From assembly GCF_940670765.1 (NCBI RefSeq), contig NZ_CALNVW010000034.1, forward strand, positions 124,001 to 188,000: 64,000 nucleotides of DNA, given 5' to 3'. Numbering within the stretch: position 1 is the stretch's first letter; the number at the start of each line of letters is the position of its first letter. The position numbers were made by a program, and so were the translations under genes. The notes under the pieces were generated by a model that did not search any database, was not told where the DNA came from, and worked only from the letters and a program-made list of their open reading frames with translations. The DNA comes from Streptomyces sp. A 4/2. GTDB lineage: Bacteria > Actinomycetota > Actinomycetes > Streptomycetales > Streptomycetaceae. Positions 8,948-16,628 of the stretch are shown in pieces.

Positions 8948-10759
8948 CTAGAACACCGGCGTCCCGTCCCGCGTCAACTTCCAGTCCACCGACGCGAACT
9001 CCGCCGCATCCACCGTCCCCTTCGCCTGCACCCAAGCAATGATCGTATTCCGGATCTCATCCGAATTCGCCCACACCTGCTCAGCACCCGGCACATGCGG
9101 GAAATTACCCCCACCACTCGCCCGATAGTTATTCACCGCCAGCACGAACTTCGCCGCCGGATCAATCGGCTTCCCACCGAACGACAGATTCACGATCCGC
9201 GAACCCACCGCCTTCGCAATATCGATCTCATACGTCAGACCAGAAACCGCATCGTAGTTGTAATCCGGAGTCCCCTCCGCATTCGTCAACTTCGACGTAT
9301 CCACCGCCCCACCCGCCGGCGTCTGCACATAATACCGAGCCGAGAACTCCAGATAATCCTTCATCTGCGCACCCGTCACCAACCGCGCCTCAAGCGTGTT
9401 CTCGAACGGATACAACCCCGCCGCATCCTTGATCGTCACACTCCCCGCAGGAATCTGCGCCGTACGCGAGAAACACGACGCCTGCGACAACACCGGCAAC
9501 GCCGCATACGCGCCACCCGCCAACGCCGCCCTCACCGTGTCCGCCTGCACCACATTGATCAAATCAATGATCGGCTCGTCCTTCCACGGCGCATCCGCCG
9601 TCGTCATCGCCACCGACGACGTCCCGATCACCTCATTGACATACGCCACCACCTTCTTGTGCTCATCCTTCAGCAACTTCGTGATCCTCGGATCCTCCGC
9701 CACCGCATTCGTGTTCAACACCTTCGAACCGGCCCTCTCGACCGCCCAACGCCCCTTCTCCCACACCAGATCGAAATCAAAGACCGTCAGCCGCTCACCC
9801 CACATCAACGGCTCCGACAGAACAACCTTCCTACCCGTCTCCTCGTTCACCACGAACGACTCAGGGATCTCCACATGCGCATGACCCACCAGAATCGCAT
9901 CGATCCCCGGCACCTGCTGCGCCACCAGACCCGCCGCATTCTCCACATGCGGAATCTGATCCCCGTACGACGACGTACCACTCGCACCCGAATGCGCCGC
10001 CACGATCACCACATCCGCACCCATGGACCGCAGCCGCGGAACAAACTTCGCCGCCTGCTCCTCAAGGCCCGGAAACGTCATCTTCCCCTGAACGTTCGCC
10101 TTGTCCCAGATCGCAATACCCGGATTCGTCAGACCCAGGATCGCCACCTTCACATCACGACCGTGCGGCGTACGCAACGTCTTGAAGACATACGGAGTGA
10201 ACGCCGGCTTCAACGTCTTCGCATCCAGCGCATTCGCACCCAGCAGCGGAAAACGACACTGCTCCTCGAACTTCCGCAGCACCGGAATACCGTAGTTGAA
10301 CTCGTGGTTACCGAGCGCCGCAGCGTCGTAACCGATCAGGTTCATCGCCTGCGCCATCGGATGCACCGGACCGTGCTTCGCCGTGATCGGGTCGATCTTG
10401 GCGTAGTAGTACGACAACTGCGTGCCCTGGATCGTGTCACCCGCATCGATCATCAGGGTGTTGTGGCGGCCCTTCTCCTTACGGATCCGCTCCACCAGCG
10501 TGGAGATCTTCGCCAGACCGACGTCGTTGTGGTCCGCGTCGTCGAACTCCTTGTCCGTGAAGTAGTCCCAGTTGAAGACATGACCGTGCAGATCGGTCGT
10601 CCCCATCACGGTGAAGGAGTACCGCTGCTGCGGACGCCCATGACCCTGACCAGGCCCACGCCCATGCGCCTCAGCAGGCACAGCCGTACCCCCAGCCACA
10701 GCCACACCGGCGCCGGCGGCTGCCGAAGTACCCAGAAACGTCCTACGGTTGAGCGGCAT
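8948..10759 (-). CDS. Tat-exported bifunctional metallophosphatase / 5'-nucleotidase (UshA family)
   Basis: 603 residues. GGGAG sits 6-10 nt before ATG 10759. The N-terminus is a twin-arginine signal (N-R-R-T-F-L-G-T-S) with an A-E-A cleavage site, so it is exported folded. The calcineurin-like domain shows T-D-L-H-G-H, D-A-G-D-T, G-N-H-E-F-N, A-A-H-S-G and V-G-H-A-H-V-E; the C-terminal half is the 5'-nucleotidase substrate domain. It probably dephosphorylates extracellular nucleotides to release phosphate and nucleosides. Codons end mainly in G or T, the opposite of neighbouring plus-strand genes, which shows the composition follows the strand and not the gene. A pair of direct repeats sits just upstream. 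Confidence 0.9.
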   Translation of the reverse strand: MPLNRRTFLGTSAAAGAGVAVAGGTAVPAEAHGRGPGQGHGRPQQRYSFTVMGTTDLHGHVFNWDYFTDKEFDDADHNDVGLAKISTLVERIRKEKGRHNTLMIDAGDTIQGTQLSYYYAKIDPITAKHGPVHPMAQAMNLIGYDAAALGNHEFNYGIPVLRKFEEQCRFPLLGANALDAKTLKPAFTPYVFKTLRTPHGRDVKVAILGLTNPGIAIWDKANVQGKMTFPGLEEQAAKFVPRLRSMGADVVIVAAHSGASGTSSYGDQIPHVENAAGLVAQQVPGIDAILVGHAHVEIPESFVVNEETGRKVVLSEPLMWGERLTVFDFDLVWEKGRWAVERAGSKVLNTNAVAEDPRITKLLKDEHKKVVAYVNEVIGTSSVAMTTADAPWKDEPIIDLINVVQADTVRAALAGGAYAALPVLSQASCFSRTAQIPAGSVTIKDAAGLYPFENTLEARLVTGAQMKDYLEFSARYYVQTPAGGAVDTSKLTNAEGTPDYNYDAVSGLTYEIDIAKAVGSRIVNLSFGGKPIDPAAKFVLAVNNYRASGGGNFPHVPGAEQVWANSDEIRNTIIAWVQAKGTVDAAEFASVDWKLTRDGTPVF

Positions 10760-10779
10760 TTCATCTCCCTAGTCCACAA

Positions 10780-10827
10780 CACAACGCGCGTAGATGCTGT
10801 CCAGCACGATGCACAACGCGCGTAGAT
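10780..10827. promoter_or_regulatory. Pair of 16-bp direct repeats upstream of the nucleotidase gene
   Basis: CACAACGCGCGTAGAT occurs exactly twice, at 10780-10795 and 10812-10827. The 32-bp period is close to three helical turns, so both copies face the same side of DNA. Each contains the palindromic core ACGCGCGT. The repeats lie 21-68 bp upstream of the nucleotidase start and within the divergent promoter region shared with the SIMPL gene. A paired regulator site is likely; I cannot name the regulator. Confidence 0.5.
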
Positions 10828-10918
10828 TCTGACCCAGGAGCCACACCCCGCAACACCCCCCGCACATTTCGATCTGATGACCGACCACCGTCCGGCCGGG
10901 GCTGCCACAGTGGAACCC

Positions 10919-11632
10919 ATGACCTCCGAAACCCCCGCCCCCGCACCCCCCTACGGCACCCCCGAAACCCCCCGCGTCGCCGTACGCGGCGAAGCACACC
11001 TCGAAGTCGACCCCGAGATCGCCCGCATCGACATCACCGTCAGCGCCCGCGGCAAAGACCGCCGCGCCGCACTCGACGACCTCACCCGACGCAACAACCA
11101 ACTCCTCACCCTCGTCAAAACCTACGGACCAGCCATCGAAAAGGTGGAAAACGGGGCATTCTCCATCACCCCCGAAACCACCCCGCACAGCAGAGGCGAA
11201 CGCATCCGCGCCTACCACGGCCGCGTCCACATCACCGTCGAACTCAACGACTTCACCGCACTCGGCGAACTCACCACCCGCACCGCCGACCACGACATGA
11301 CCCGCACCACCGGACCCTGGTGGTCCCTGCGCCCCGCCTCACCCGCCCACGGCGAAGCACGCCGCCAAGCAGTCCGGGACGCCGTCCAACGAGCCCGCGA
11401 ATACGCCGACGCCCTCGGCGCCCGGCTCACCGCACTCGTCGAACTCGCCGACCTCGGCGCCGAGAACACCCCCACCCTCGGCGCAATGCCCCCGGCCCCC
11501 GGCGGCCTCCGGACCCGATCCGCCTACAGCGGCACCGACGAAACCCCCACCGCCCTCGACCTCGAACCCCAACGTCAGACCGTGTACGCACAAGTAAACG
11601 CCCGCTTCACCATGACCCCACCCCAGCTCTGA
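10919..11632 (+). CDS. SIMPL domain (DUF541) protein
   Basis: 237 residues from ATG 10919. An in-frame ATG at 10877 would add 14 residues but lies close to the divergent promoter region, and the conserved sequence begins at V-A-V-R-G-E-A-H-L-E. It matches the SIMPL/YggE fold: repeated beta-strand and helix segments, with I-D-I-T-V-S-A-R-G and V-H-I-T-V-E-L-N-D. Family members are often periplasmic or linked to oxidative stress, but this one lacks a signal peptide. No clear Shine-Dalgarno sequence is seen, so leaderless translation is possible. The biochemical role is unknown. Confidence 0.8.
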   Translation: MTSETPAPAPPYGTPETPRVAVRGEAHLEVDPEIARIDITVSARGKDRRAALDDLTRRNNQLLTLVKTYGPAIEKVENGAFSITPETTPHSRGERIRAYHGRVHITVELNDFTALGELTTRTADHDMTRTTGPWWSLRPASPAHGEARRQAVRDAVQRAREYADALGARLTALVELADLGAENTPTLGAMPPAPGGLRTRSAYSGTDETPTALDLEPQRQTVYAQVNARFTMTPPQL

Positions 11633-11757
11633 ACCAACCGCTCATCAGAGCACCACTCCGCCCACTTCAACACTTGTCAACTAGCCTTCATCCAAAGGTG
11701 GTTGAGCCGTCACCCCCACCCAATTGCCTACCCATCGGTAAGCCCTACGCTCGAACC

Positions 11758-13194
11758 ATGCGCCGAGCAAAGATCGTCTGCACCCTGGGCCCAGCAACCG
11801 ACTCGTACGAGCAGATCAAGACACTCGTCGACGCCGGAATGGACATCGCCCGCTTCAACCTCAGCCACGGCAGCTACGCCGAGCATGAACAGCGCTACCA
11901 CCACGTCCGCAAAGCATCAGAGGAAACCGGCCGCAGCGTCGGCATCCTCGCCGACCTTCAAGGCCCGAAGATCCGCCTCGGCCGATTCACCGAAGGCCCC
12001 GTACTCCTTGAACGCGGCGACGACTTCACCCTCACCGTCGACCCCGACGCCCAGGGCGACCGCAACAGCTGCGGCACCACCTACAGCGGCCTCACCCGCG
12101 ACGTCACCACCGGCGAACGCATCCTCGTCGACGACGGAAAAGTCACCCTCGAAGTCATCTCCGTCGAAGGCCCCCGCGTCCACACCATCGTCATCGAAGG
12201 AGGAATGATCTCCGACCACAAGGGACTCAACCTCCCCGGCGTCGCCGTATCCGTCCCCGCGATGTCCGAAAAAGACACCGAAGACCTCCGCTGGGCCCTC
12301 CGCACCGGCGCCGACATCATCGCCCTCTCCTTCGTACGCACCGGACAGGACATCAACGAAGTCCACCGCGTCATGAAAGAAGAGGGCCGCACCCTCCCCG
12401 TCATCGCCAAAATCGAGAAGCCCCAGGCCGTCGACAACATCGACGACATCGTCGCCGCATTCGACGGCATCATGGTGGCCCGCGGCGACCTCGGCGTCGA
12501 AATGCCCCTGGAACAGGTCCCGATCGTCCAGAAGCGCGCCGTCAAACTCGCCAGGCGCAACGCGAAGCCCGTCATCGTCGCCACCCAGATGCTCGACTCG
12601 ATGATCGAGAACTCCCGCCCCACCCGCGCCGAAGCCTCCGACGTCGCCAACGCGATCATCGACGGCACCGACGCCGTCATGCTCTCCGGCGAGACCAGCG
12701 TCGGAAAGCACCCCGTCGAGACCGTCAAGACCATGAGCCGCATCGTCGAGGCAGCCGAGGAGGACCTCCTCGCCAAGGGCCTGCCGCCCCTCACCGACCG
12801 CAACAAACCCCACACCCAGAGCGGCGCCGTCGCCCGCGCAGCCGCCGAAATGGGCGACTTCCTCGGCGCCGAACTCCTCGTCGCCTTCACCCAGTCCGGC
12901 GACACCGCCCGACGCCTCTCCCGCTACCGCTCCCCGATCCCGCTGCTGGCGTTCACCCCCGACCCGGCCACCCGCGCGCAGCTCAACCTCAGCTGGGGCG
13001 TCGAAGCGATCCTCGGCCCGCACGTCGACTCCACCGACGAAATGGTCGCGCAGGTCGACGAACAGCTCCTGAGGACCGGCCGCTGCCAGAGGGGCGACAC
13101 GGTGGTCATCACCGCGGGCTCCCCGCCCGGCATCGCGGGCTCCACCAACCTGGTCCGCGTCCACCACATCGGCGAGAACGACGCCCCGGAGTAG
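11758..13194 (+). CDS. pyk: Pyruvate kinase
   Basis: 478 residues. ATG 11758 begins M-R-R-A-K-I-V-C-T-L-G-P-A, the standard start. Conserved blocks: F-N-L-S-H-G, L-Q-G-P-K-I-R, V-I-A-K-I-E-K-P (catalytic Lys and metal-binding Glu), M-V-A-R-G-D-L-G-V-E and M-L-D-S-M-I, then the C-terminal allosteric domain. It converts phosphoenolpyruvate and ADP to pyruvate and ATP. A TACGCT six bases before the ATG, with TTGCCT 16 nt further upstream, could be the -10 and -35 of a leaderless promoter. Third-position use shifts along the gene from C/A-rich to mixed, marking the beginning of the composition switch seen across 12.5-15 kb. Confidence 0.96.
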   Translation: MRRAKIVCTLGPATDSYEQIKTLVDAGMDIARFNLSHGSYAEHEQRYHHVRKASEETGRSVGILADLQGPKIRLGRFTEGPVLLERGDDFTLTVDPDAQGDRNSCGTTYSGLTRDVTTGERILVDDGKVTLEVISVEGPRVHTIVIEGGMISDHKGLNLPGVAVSVPAMSEKDTEDLRWALRTGADIIALSFVRTGQDINEVHRVMKEEGRTLPVIAKIEKPQAVDNIDDIVAAFDGIMVARGDLGVEMPLEQVPIVQKRAVKLARRNAKPVIVATQMLDSMIENSRPTRAEASDVANAIIDGTDAVMLSGETSVGKHPVETVKTMSRIVEAAEEDLLAKGLPPLTDRNKPHTQSGAVARAAAEMGDFLGAELLVAFTQSGDTARRLSRYRSPIPLLAFTPDPATRAQLNLSWGVEAILGPHVDSTDEMVAQVDEQLLRTGRCQRGDTVVITAGSPPGIAGSTNLVRVHHIGENDAPE

Positions 13195-13211
13195 CGGCGC
13201 TGCGGCCCGGG

Positions 13212-13994
13212 TCAGAACTTCGGGCCCACGTGGCGGTCCATGAGGGCGACGGACGCGCGCTTGGCGACGGAGATGTTGTGTGTCTTCCGGCCGTAGTGGG
13301 CCGACTTCCACTCGACGTTGACCTTGTCGAGCGTGTCGGTGAAGAGCCTCAGAATGTCGACGGACGTGTTGGTGAAGAAGTAGCGCGGATACTCGTAGCG
13401 CTTGGATGCACCGGCAACGATACGAGTGGTCCAATTGGTCACCCGGCATCCGTCGGAGTGGATGAGCCCACGGATGAAATCCCACGGCTGTCCGTCCACG
13501 ATGGTGAGCTGCCAGGGGGTCAGCGCGATGGTGCGTTCGTGCTTCTTGCCGGGGCCGTGCTGCGGGAAAAGGCATGGCCAGTGACGGCTGTAACTGCTGA
13601 CTGATACGCAGCCCTGCCGTTGCAGTACGGATACGGAGTCTTCCGGCCGGACGGTTTTGATGGCCTCCCGACACTTGGTGATCAGTCCTGGCCATGTGTC
13701 GGTACACGTAATACGCAGGTAGAACCCGCCCCTCGGATGCTGACTGATGCAACCGTCTCCGAGGTAGAGGCCCAGGAGATAGGCGTATGCGGCCGTGTCC
13801 GCAGGAAGGCCTGGCGCAGGACGGCACCTGGGGCAGGGCGGTGCTTCACGACGCAGTAGGGGGAGCGGGTCTATTCGGGTTCGCCAGTCGCGGATCGCGG
13901 CACGAGATACTCCGGTTTCTTTGCTGACGGAGTTGAGGCTGCGGCCTTGCGCGACGAGCGACAGTGCACGCTTACGCGTGTCCATGTCGTACAT
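13212..13994 (-). CDS. Free-standing HTH plus LAGLIDADG (DOD-type) homing-endonuclease-like protein
   Basis: 260 residues; AGGA 8 nt before ATG 13994. Residues about 12-38 form a simple helix-turn-helix (R-S-L-N-S-V-S-K-E-T-G-V-S-R-A-A-I-R-D-W) like those of transposase or resolvase N-termini. Two LAGLIDADG-type helices follow: A-Y-L-L-G-L-Y-L-G-D-G at 71-81 and W-D-F-I-R-G-L-I-H-S-D-G at 171-182, spaced about 100 residues as in single-chain DOD enzymes. Each ends in the D expected to bind metal, so the fold may still be catalytic. It is neither within an intein nor an intron and sits 109 bp downstream of a tRNA on the same strand. Codon use is more mixed than in neighbours. It could be a domesticated DNA-binding regulator. 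Confidence 0.75.
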   Translation of the reverse strand: MYDMDTRKRALSLVAQGRSLNSVSKETGVSRAAIRDWRTRIDPLPLLRREAPPCPRCRPAPGLPADTAAYAYLLGLYLGDGCISQHPRGGFYLRITCTDTWPGLITKCREAIKTVRPEDSVSVLQRQGCVSVSSYSRHWPCLFPQHGPGKKHERTIALTPWQLTIVDGQPWDFIRGLIHSDGCRVTNWTTRIVAGASKRYEYPRYFFTNTSVDILRLFTDTLDKVNVEWKSAHYGRKTHNISVAKRASVALMDRHVGPKF

Positions 13995-14103
13995 GCGCCC
14001 GATCCTGACGAGTGCCTGGCGCCTTCGGGACGGAACAGCAATGCGATCACACGTTCACGTGAAATCTCTCGATTCCCGAGCGACCTTGGAATCGAAGGAA
14101 AAG

Positions 14104-14178
14104 TGCCCCGGGTCGGACTCGAACCGACACTGTATGGGTTTTGAATCCATTGCCTGCTGCCAATTGGGCTACCGGGGC
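14104..14178 (-). tRNA. tRNA with anticodon CAA (tRNA-Leu), short variable loop
   Basis: 75 nt on the minus strand. The acceptor stem GCCCCGG pairs perfectly with CCGGGGC; the discriminator is A and no CCA is encoded. The T-arm GTCGG-TTCGAGT-CCGAC is canonical. The anticodon loop TTCAAAA gives anticodon CAA (codon UUG, Leu), but the stem closes with an A-C mismatch at 31-39. The variable region is only about 5 nt (ACAGT), whereas bacterial tRNA-Leu normally has a long variable arm; the D-loop is about 12 nt with 3-bp D-stem GCC/GGC. The gene lies between pyk and pdtaR. I recall a similar CAA tRNA near the mycobacterial pdtaR homologue, which would argue it is functional. Confidence 0.85.
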
Positions 14179-14277
14179 CCGCAGGATCGAAGGTTAACCT
14201 TGACCCGCTGCGCCCCCACCATACCGCAGCTAGGTACGCTCTTGGGAGCTGCACCTGCCCCGCAACGAGGAGCCCCC

Positions 14278-14937
14278 GTGACCGCCCCCGAGTCGCCCCA
14301 GCCCGTCGCCGACGACGACAAGTCGCACGTCCCGCCGCTGACGACCCGCGTCGTCATCGCCGAGGACGAGGCCCTCATCCGCCTCGACCTCAAAGAGATG
14401 CTCGAAGAAGAGGGTTACGCGGTCGTCGGCGAAGCCGGTGACGGTCAGCGGGCTGTCGAGCTGGCCCGGGAACACAAGCCCGATCTCGTCATCCTCGACG
14501 TGAAGATGCCCGTCCTGGACGGCATCTCCGCCGCCGAGAAGATCGCCGAGGAGTCCATCGCCCCCGTCCTGATGCTGACCGCGTTCTCGCAGCGCGACCT
14601 CGTGGAGCGGGCCCGGGACGCCGGAGCGATGGCGTACCTGGTGAAGCCGTTCTCCAAGAGCGACGTGGTGCCCGCCATCGAGATGGCGGTGTCCCGCTTC
14701 ACCGAACTGAAGGCCCTGGAGCAGGAGGTCGCGGACCTGTCGCTCCGGCTGGAGACCCGGAAGCTGGTGGACCGGGCGAAGTCGGTGCTGCAGACGCAGT
14801 ACGGGCTGACCGAGCCCGCCGCGTTCCGGTGGATCCAGAAGACATCGATGGACCGGCGGATGTCGATGCAGCAGGTCGCCGAGGCGGTCATCGAGGACGC
14901 CGAGGAGAAGAAGGCGGCGAAGGAGCAGGGCCAGTAG
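14278..14937 (+). CDS. pdtaR: ANTAR-domain response regulator (PdtaR type)
   Basis: 219 residues from GTG 14278, preceded by GAGGAG at good spacing. The receiver domain shows E-D-E-A near its N-terminus, the phospho-acceptor D in V-I-L-D-V-K-M-P, then T-A and K-P-F (conserved Thr and Lys). A coiled linker leads to the C-terminal ANTAR domain with its aromatic/Ala-rich three-helix pattern (A-F-R-W-I-Q-K-T-S-M-D-R-R-M-S-M), which binds RNA hairpin pairs and causes antitermination. No kinase gene is adjacent; in actinobacteria PdtaS is encoded elsewhere. A convergent terminator separates it from livF. Confidence 0.93.
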   Translation: MTAPESPQPVADDDKSHVPPLTTRVVIAEDEALIRLDLKEMLEEEGYAVVGEAGDGQRAVELAREHKPDLVILDVKMPVLDGISAAEKIAEESIAPVLMLTAFSQRDLVERARDAGAMAYLVKPFSKSDVVPAIEMAVSRFTELKALEQEVADLSLRLETRKLVDRAKSVLQTQYGLTEPAAFRWIQKTSMDRRMSMQQVAEAVIEDAEEKKAAKEQGQ

Positions 14938-14958
14938 ACGCCCGCCGCTCTGTACGGA

Positions 14959-14995
14959 GAAGGCCCGCCCCGGTGACGCACGGGGGCGGGCCTTC
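14959..14995. terminator. Bidirectional terminator between pdtaR and livF
   Basis: Perfect 13-bp stem (14959-14971 with 14983-14995), loop 11 nt, placed 21 bp after pdtaR and 12 bp after the end of the converging liv operon. Confidence 0.75.
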
Positions 14996-15007
14996 GTCCG
15001 TGGTGGG

Positions 15008-15724
15008 TCAGTCCTCGCCGAGGTACGCCTTGCGGACCGACTCGTCGTGGAGCAGGTCCTGGCCGGTGCCGGAGAGGGAGATCTTGCCGATCTCCATGAC
15101 GTAGCCCTGGTCGGCCAGGGAGAGCGCGGCCTGCGCGTTCTGTTCGACGAGCAGGATCGTGGTGCCCTGGGACTTGAGCTCGACGATGGTCTCCAGGATC
15201 TTCTGCATCATGATCGGGGAGAGGCCCATGGAGGGCTCGTCGAGCATGAGCAGTTTGGGCTGGGACATCAGTGCGCGGCCCATGGCGAGCATCTGCTGTT
15301 CGCCGCCCGAGAGGGTTCCGGCGGCTTGCTTTCGGCGTTCGCCCAGGATGGGGAAGAGGTCGTAGGCGCGCTGGATGTCCTTCTCGATGCCTTCTTTGTC
15401 GTCTCTCAGGAACGCTCCGAGCTGGAGGTTCTCGTAGATCGAGAGGCGGGGGAAGATGTGGCGGCCTTCGGGGGAGTGGGCGAGGCCCAGTGCGACGATC
15501 TTGTGGGCGGGGATGCCCGCGAGTGGTTTCCCGTCGAAGGTGATGGTGCCGCCGGCCGGCTTGATCAGTCCGGAGAGGGTGCGCAGGGTGGTGGTTTTGC
15601 CTGCGCCGTTGGTGCCGATGAGGGTGACGACCTGGCCGGCTTCGACGGTGAAGGAGATGCCTTTGACGGCTTCGATCTTGCCGTAGGCGACTCTGAGGTC
15701 CTCGACTTCGAGGAGAGCGGTCAC
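15008..15724 (-). CDS. livF: Branched-chain amino acid ABC transporter ATP-binding protein LivF
   Basis: 238 residues, the usual LivF length. Walker A is G-T-N-G-A-G-K-T-T, the ABC signature is L-S-G-G-E-Q-Q-M and Walker B is L-L-M-L-D-E-P, followed by the switch His region. It is one of two ATPases driving uptake of Leu, Ile, Val or related amino acids. It is the last gene of the operon livK-livH-livM-livG-livF and overlaps livG by 4 bp (ATGA), so translation is coupled. Confidence 0.93.
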   Translation of the reverse strand: MTALLEVEDLRVAYGKIEAVKGISFTVEAGQVVTLIGTNGAGKTTTLRTLSGLIKPAGGTITFDGKPLAGIPAHKIVALGLAHSPEGRHIFPRLSIYENLQLGAFLRDDKEGIEKDIQRAYDLFPILGERRKQAAGTLSGGEQQMLAMGRALMSQPKLLMLDEPSMGLSPIMMQKILETIVELKSQGTTILLVEQNAQAALSLADQGYVMEIGKISLSGTGQDLLHDESVRKAYLGED

Positions 15725-16620
15725 GGGGTGTCTCCTTCGGTGCCGGTGGCGCTGTTCTGTTGTGCTGCTTCGGCTTCTGCTGCTTCGACTTCGGCGGCTT
15801 CTTCGTCGCCGGGGGCGCCTTCGAAGGGGGTGCCGAGGTAGGCGGCGATGACGCGTTCGTCGCCTTGGACGACGTCGGAGGTGCCTTCGACGAGTTTTTC
15901 GCCCTGGACGAGGACGGCGACGCGGTCGCAGAGGTTGAAGATGAAGCGCATGTCGTGCTCGATGACGAGTACGGCGATGCCCTGGTCGCGGATGGCGAAG
16001 ACGAGTTCTTCGGTGGCGCGGGTTTCCTGGGGGTTCATTCCGGCGGTGGGCTCGTCGAGGAGGAGCAGGCCGGGTTCGCTGGCGAGGGCGCGGGCGATTT
16101 CGAGCTTGCGCTGTTCGCCGTACGGGAGGTTGCGTGCGAGGTGGTCGGCCTTGTGGGCGAGGCCGATGAACTCCAGGAGTTCCGTGGCGCGTTCGCGGGA
16201 TTTCGCTTCGGCCTTGTGGAAGCCGGGGCCGCGGAGGATGGCGGACCAGAGGCCTTCTTTGGTTCTGGTGTGGCGGCCGACGAGGACGTTTTCCAGGACG
16301 GTCATGTTGGCGAAGAGCCGGATGTTCTGGAAGGTGCGGGCGATGCCTGCCTTGGTGACGAGGTGGGGCTTGGGTGGCAGGACGGTGCCCTTGTAGCTGA
16401 CCTTGCCCTCGGTGGGGACGTAGAGGCCGGTGAGGCAGTTGAAGAAGGTGGTTTTGCCTGCGCCGTTGGGGCCGATGAGGCCGACGATCTCTCCGGTGTT
16501 GACGGTGAGGTCGACGTTGCGTACGGCGGTGAGGCCGCCGAAGCGCATGATGACGCCTTCGGCCTGGAGCACCGGGGTGCCGGTGGCTTGGGGTGTCTGT
16601 GCGGTGGTTTCGGTGGTCAT
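15721..16620 (-). CDS. livG: Branched-chain amino acid ABC transporter ATP-binding protein LivG
   Basis: 299 residues from ATG 16620, chosen because AGGA lies 6-9 nt upstream; an in-frame GTG at 16632 overlapping the livM stop would add four residues. Walker A is G-P-N-G-A-G-K-T-T and Walker B L-L-L-L-D-E-P-T-A-G-M-N. The LivG family's characteristic insert and R-T-F-Q-N-I-R-L-F Q-loop are present. After the BCA_ABC C-terminal motif (A-A-Y-L-G) there is an acidic, Ala/Glu-rich tail of about 40 residues that ordinary LivG proteins lack; it is probably disordered. Confidence 0.92.
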   Translation of the reverse strand: MTTETTAQTPQATGTPVLQAEGVIMRFGGLTAVRNVDLTVNTGEIVGLIGPNGAGKTTFFNCLTGLYVPTEGKVSYKGTVLPPKPHLVTKAGIARTFQNIRLFANMTVLENVLVGRHTRTKEGLWSAILRGPGFHKAEAKSRERATELLEFIGLAHKADHLARNLPYGEQRKLEIARALASEPGLLLLDEPTAGMNPQETRATEELVFAIRDQGIAVLVIEHDMRFIFNLCDRVAVLVQGEKLVEGTSDVVQGDERVIAAYLGTPFEGAPGDEEAAEVEAAEAEAAQQNSATGTEGDTP

Positions 16621-16628
16621 GTCGTTCC

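Noticed and set aside
13995..14300. Attachment site of an integrated element at the tRNA
   Set aside because: I found no second copy of the tRNA 3' end nearby and no integrase, so no element is called despite the LAGLIDADG neighbour.
12500..15000. Explanation of the skew switch by resection from a nuclease break with cytosine deamination
   Set aside because: That model predicts loss of C on the + strand to the left, the opposite of what is seen.
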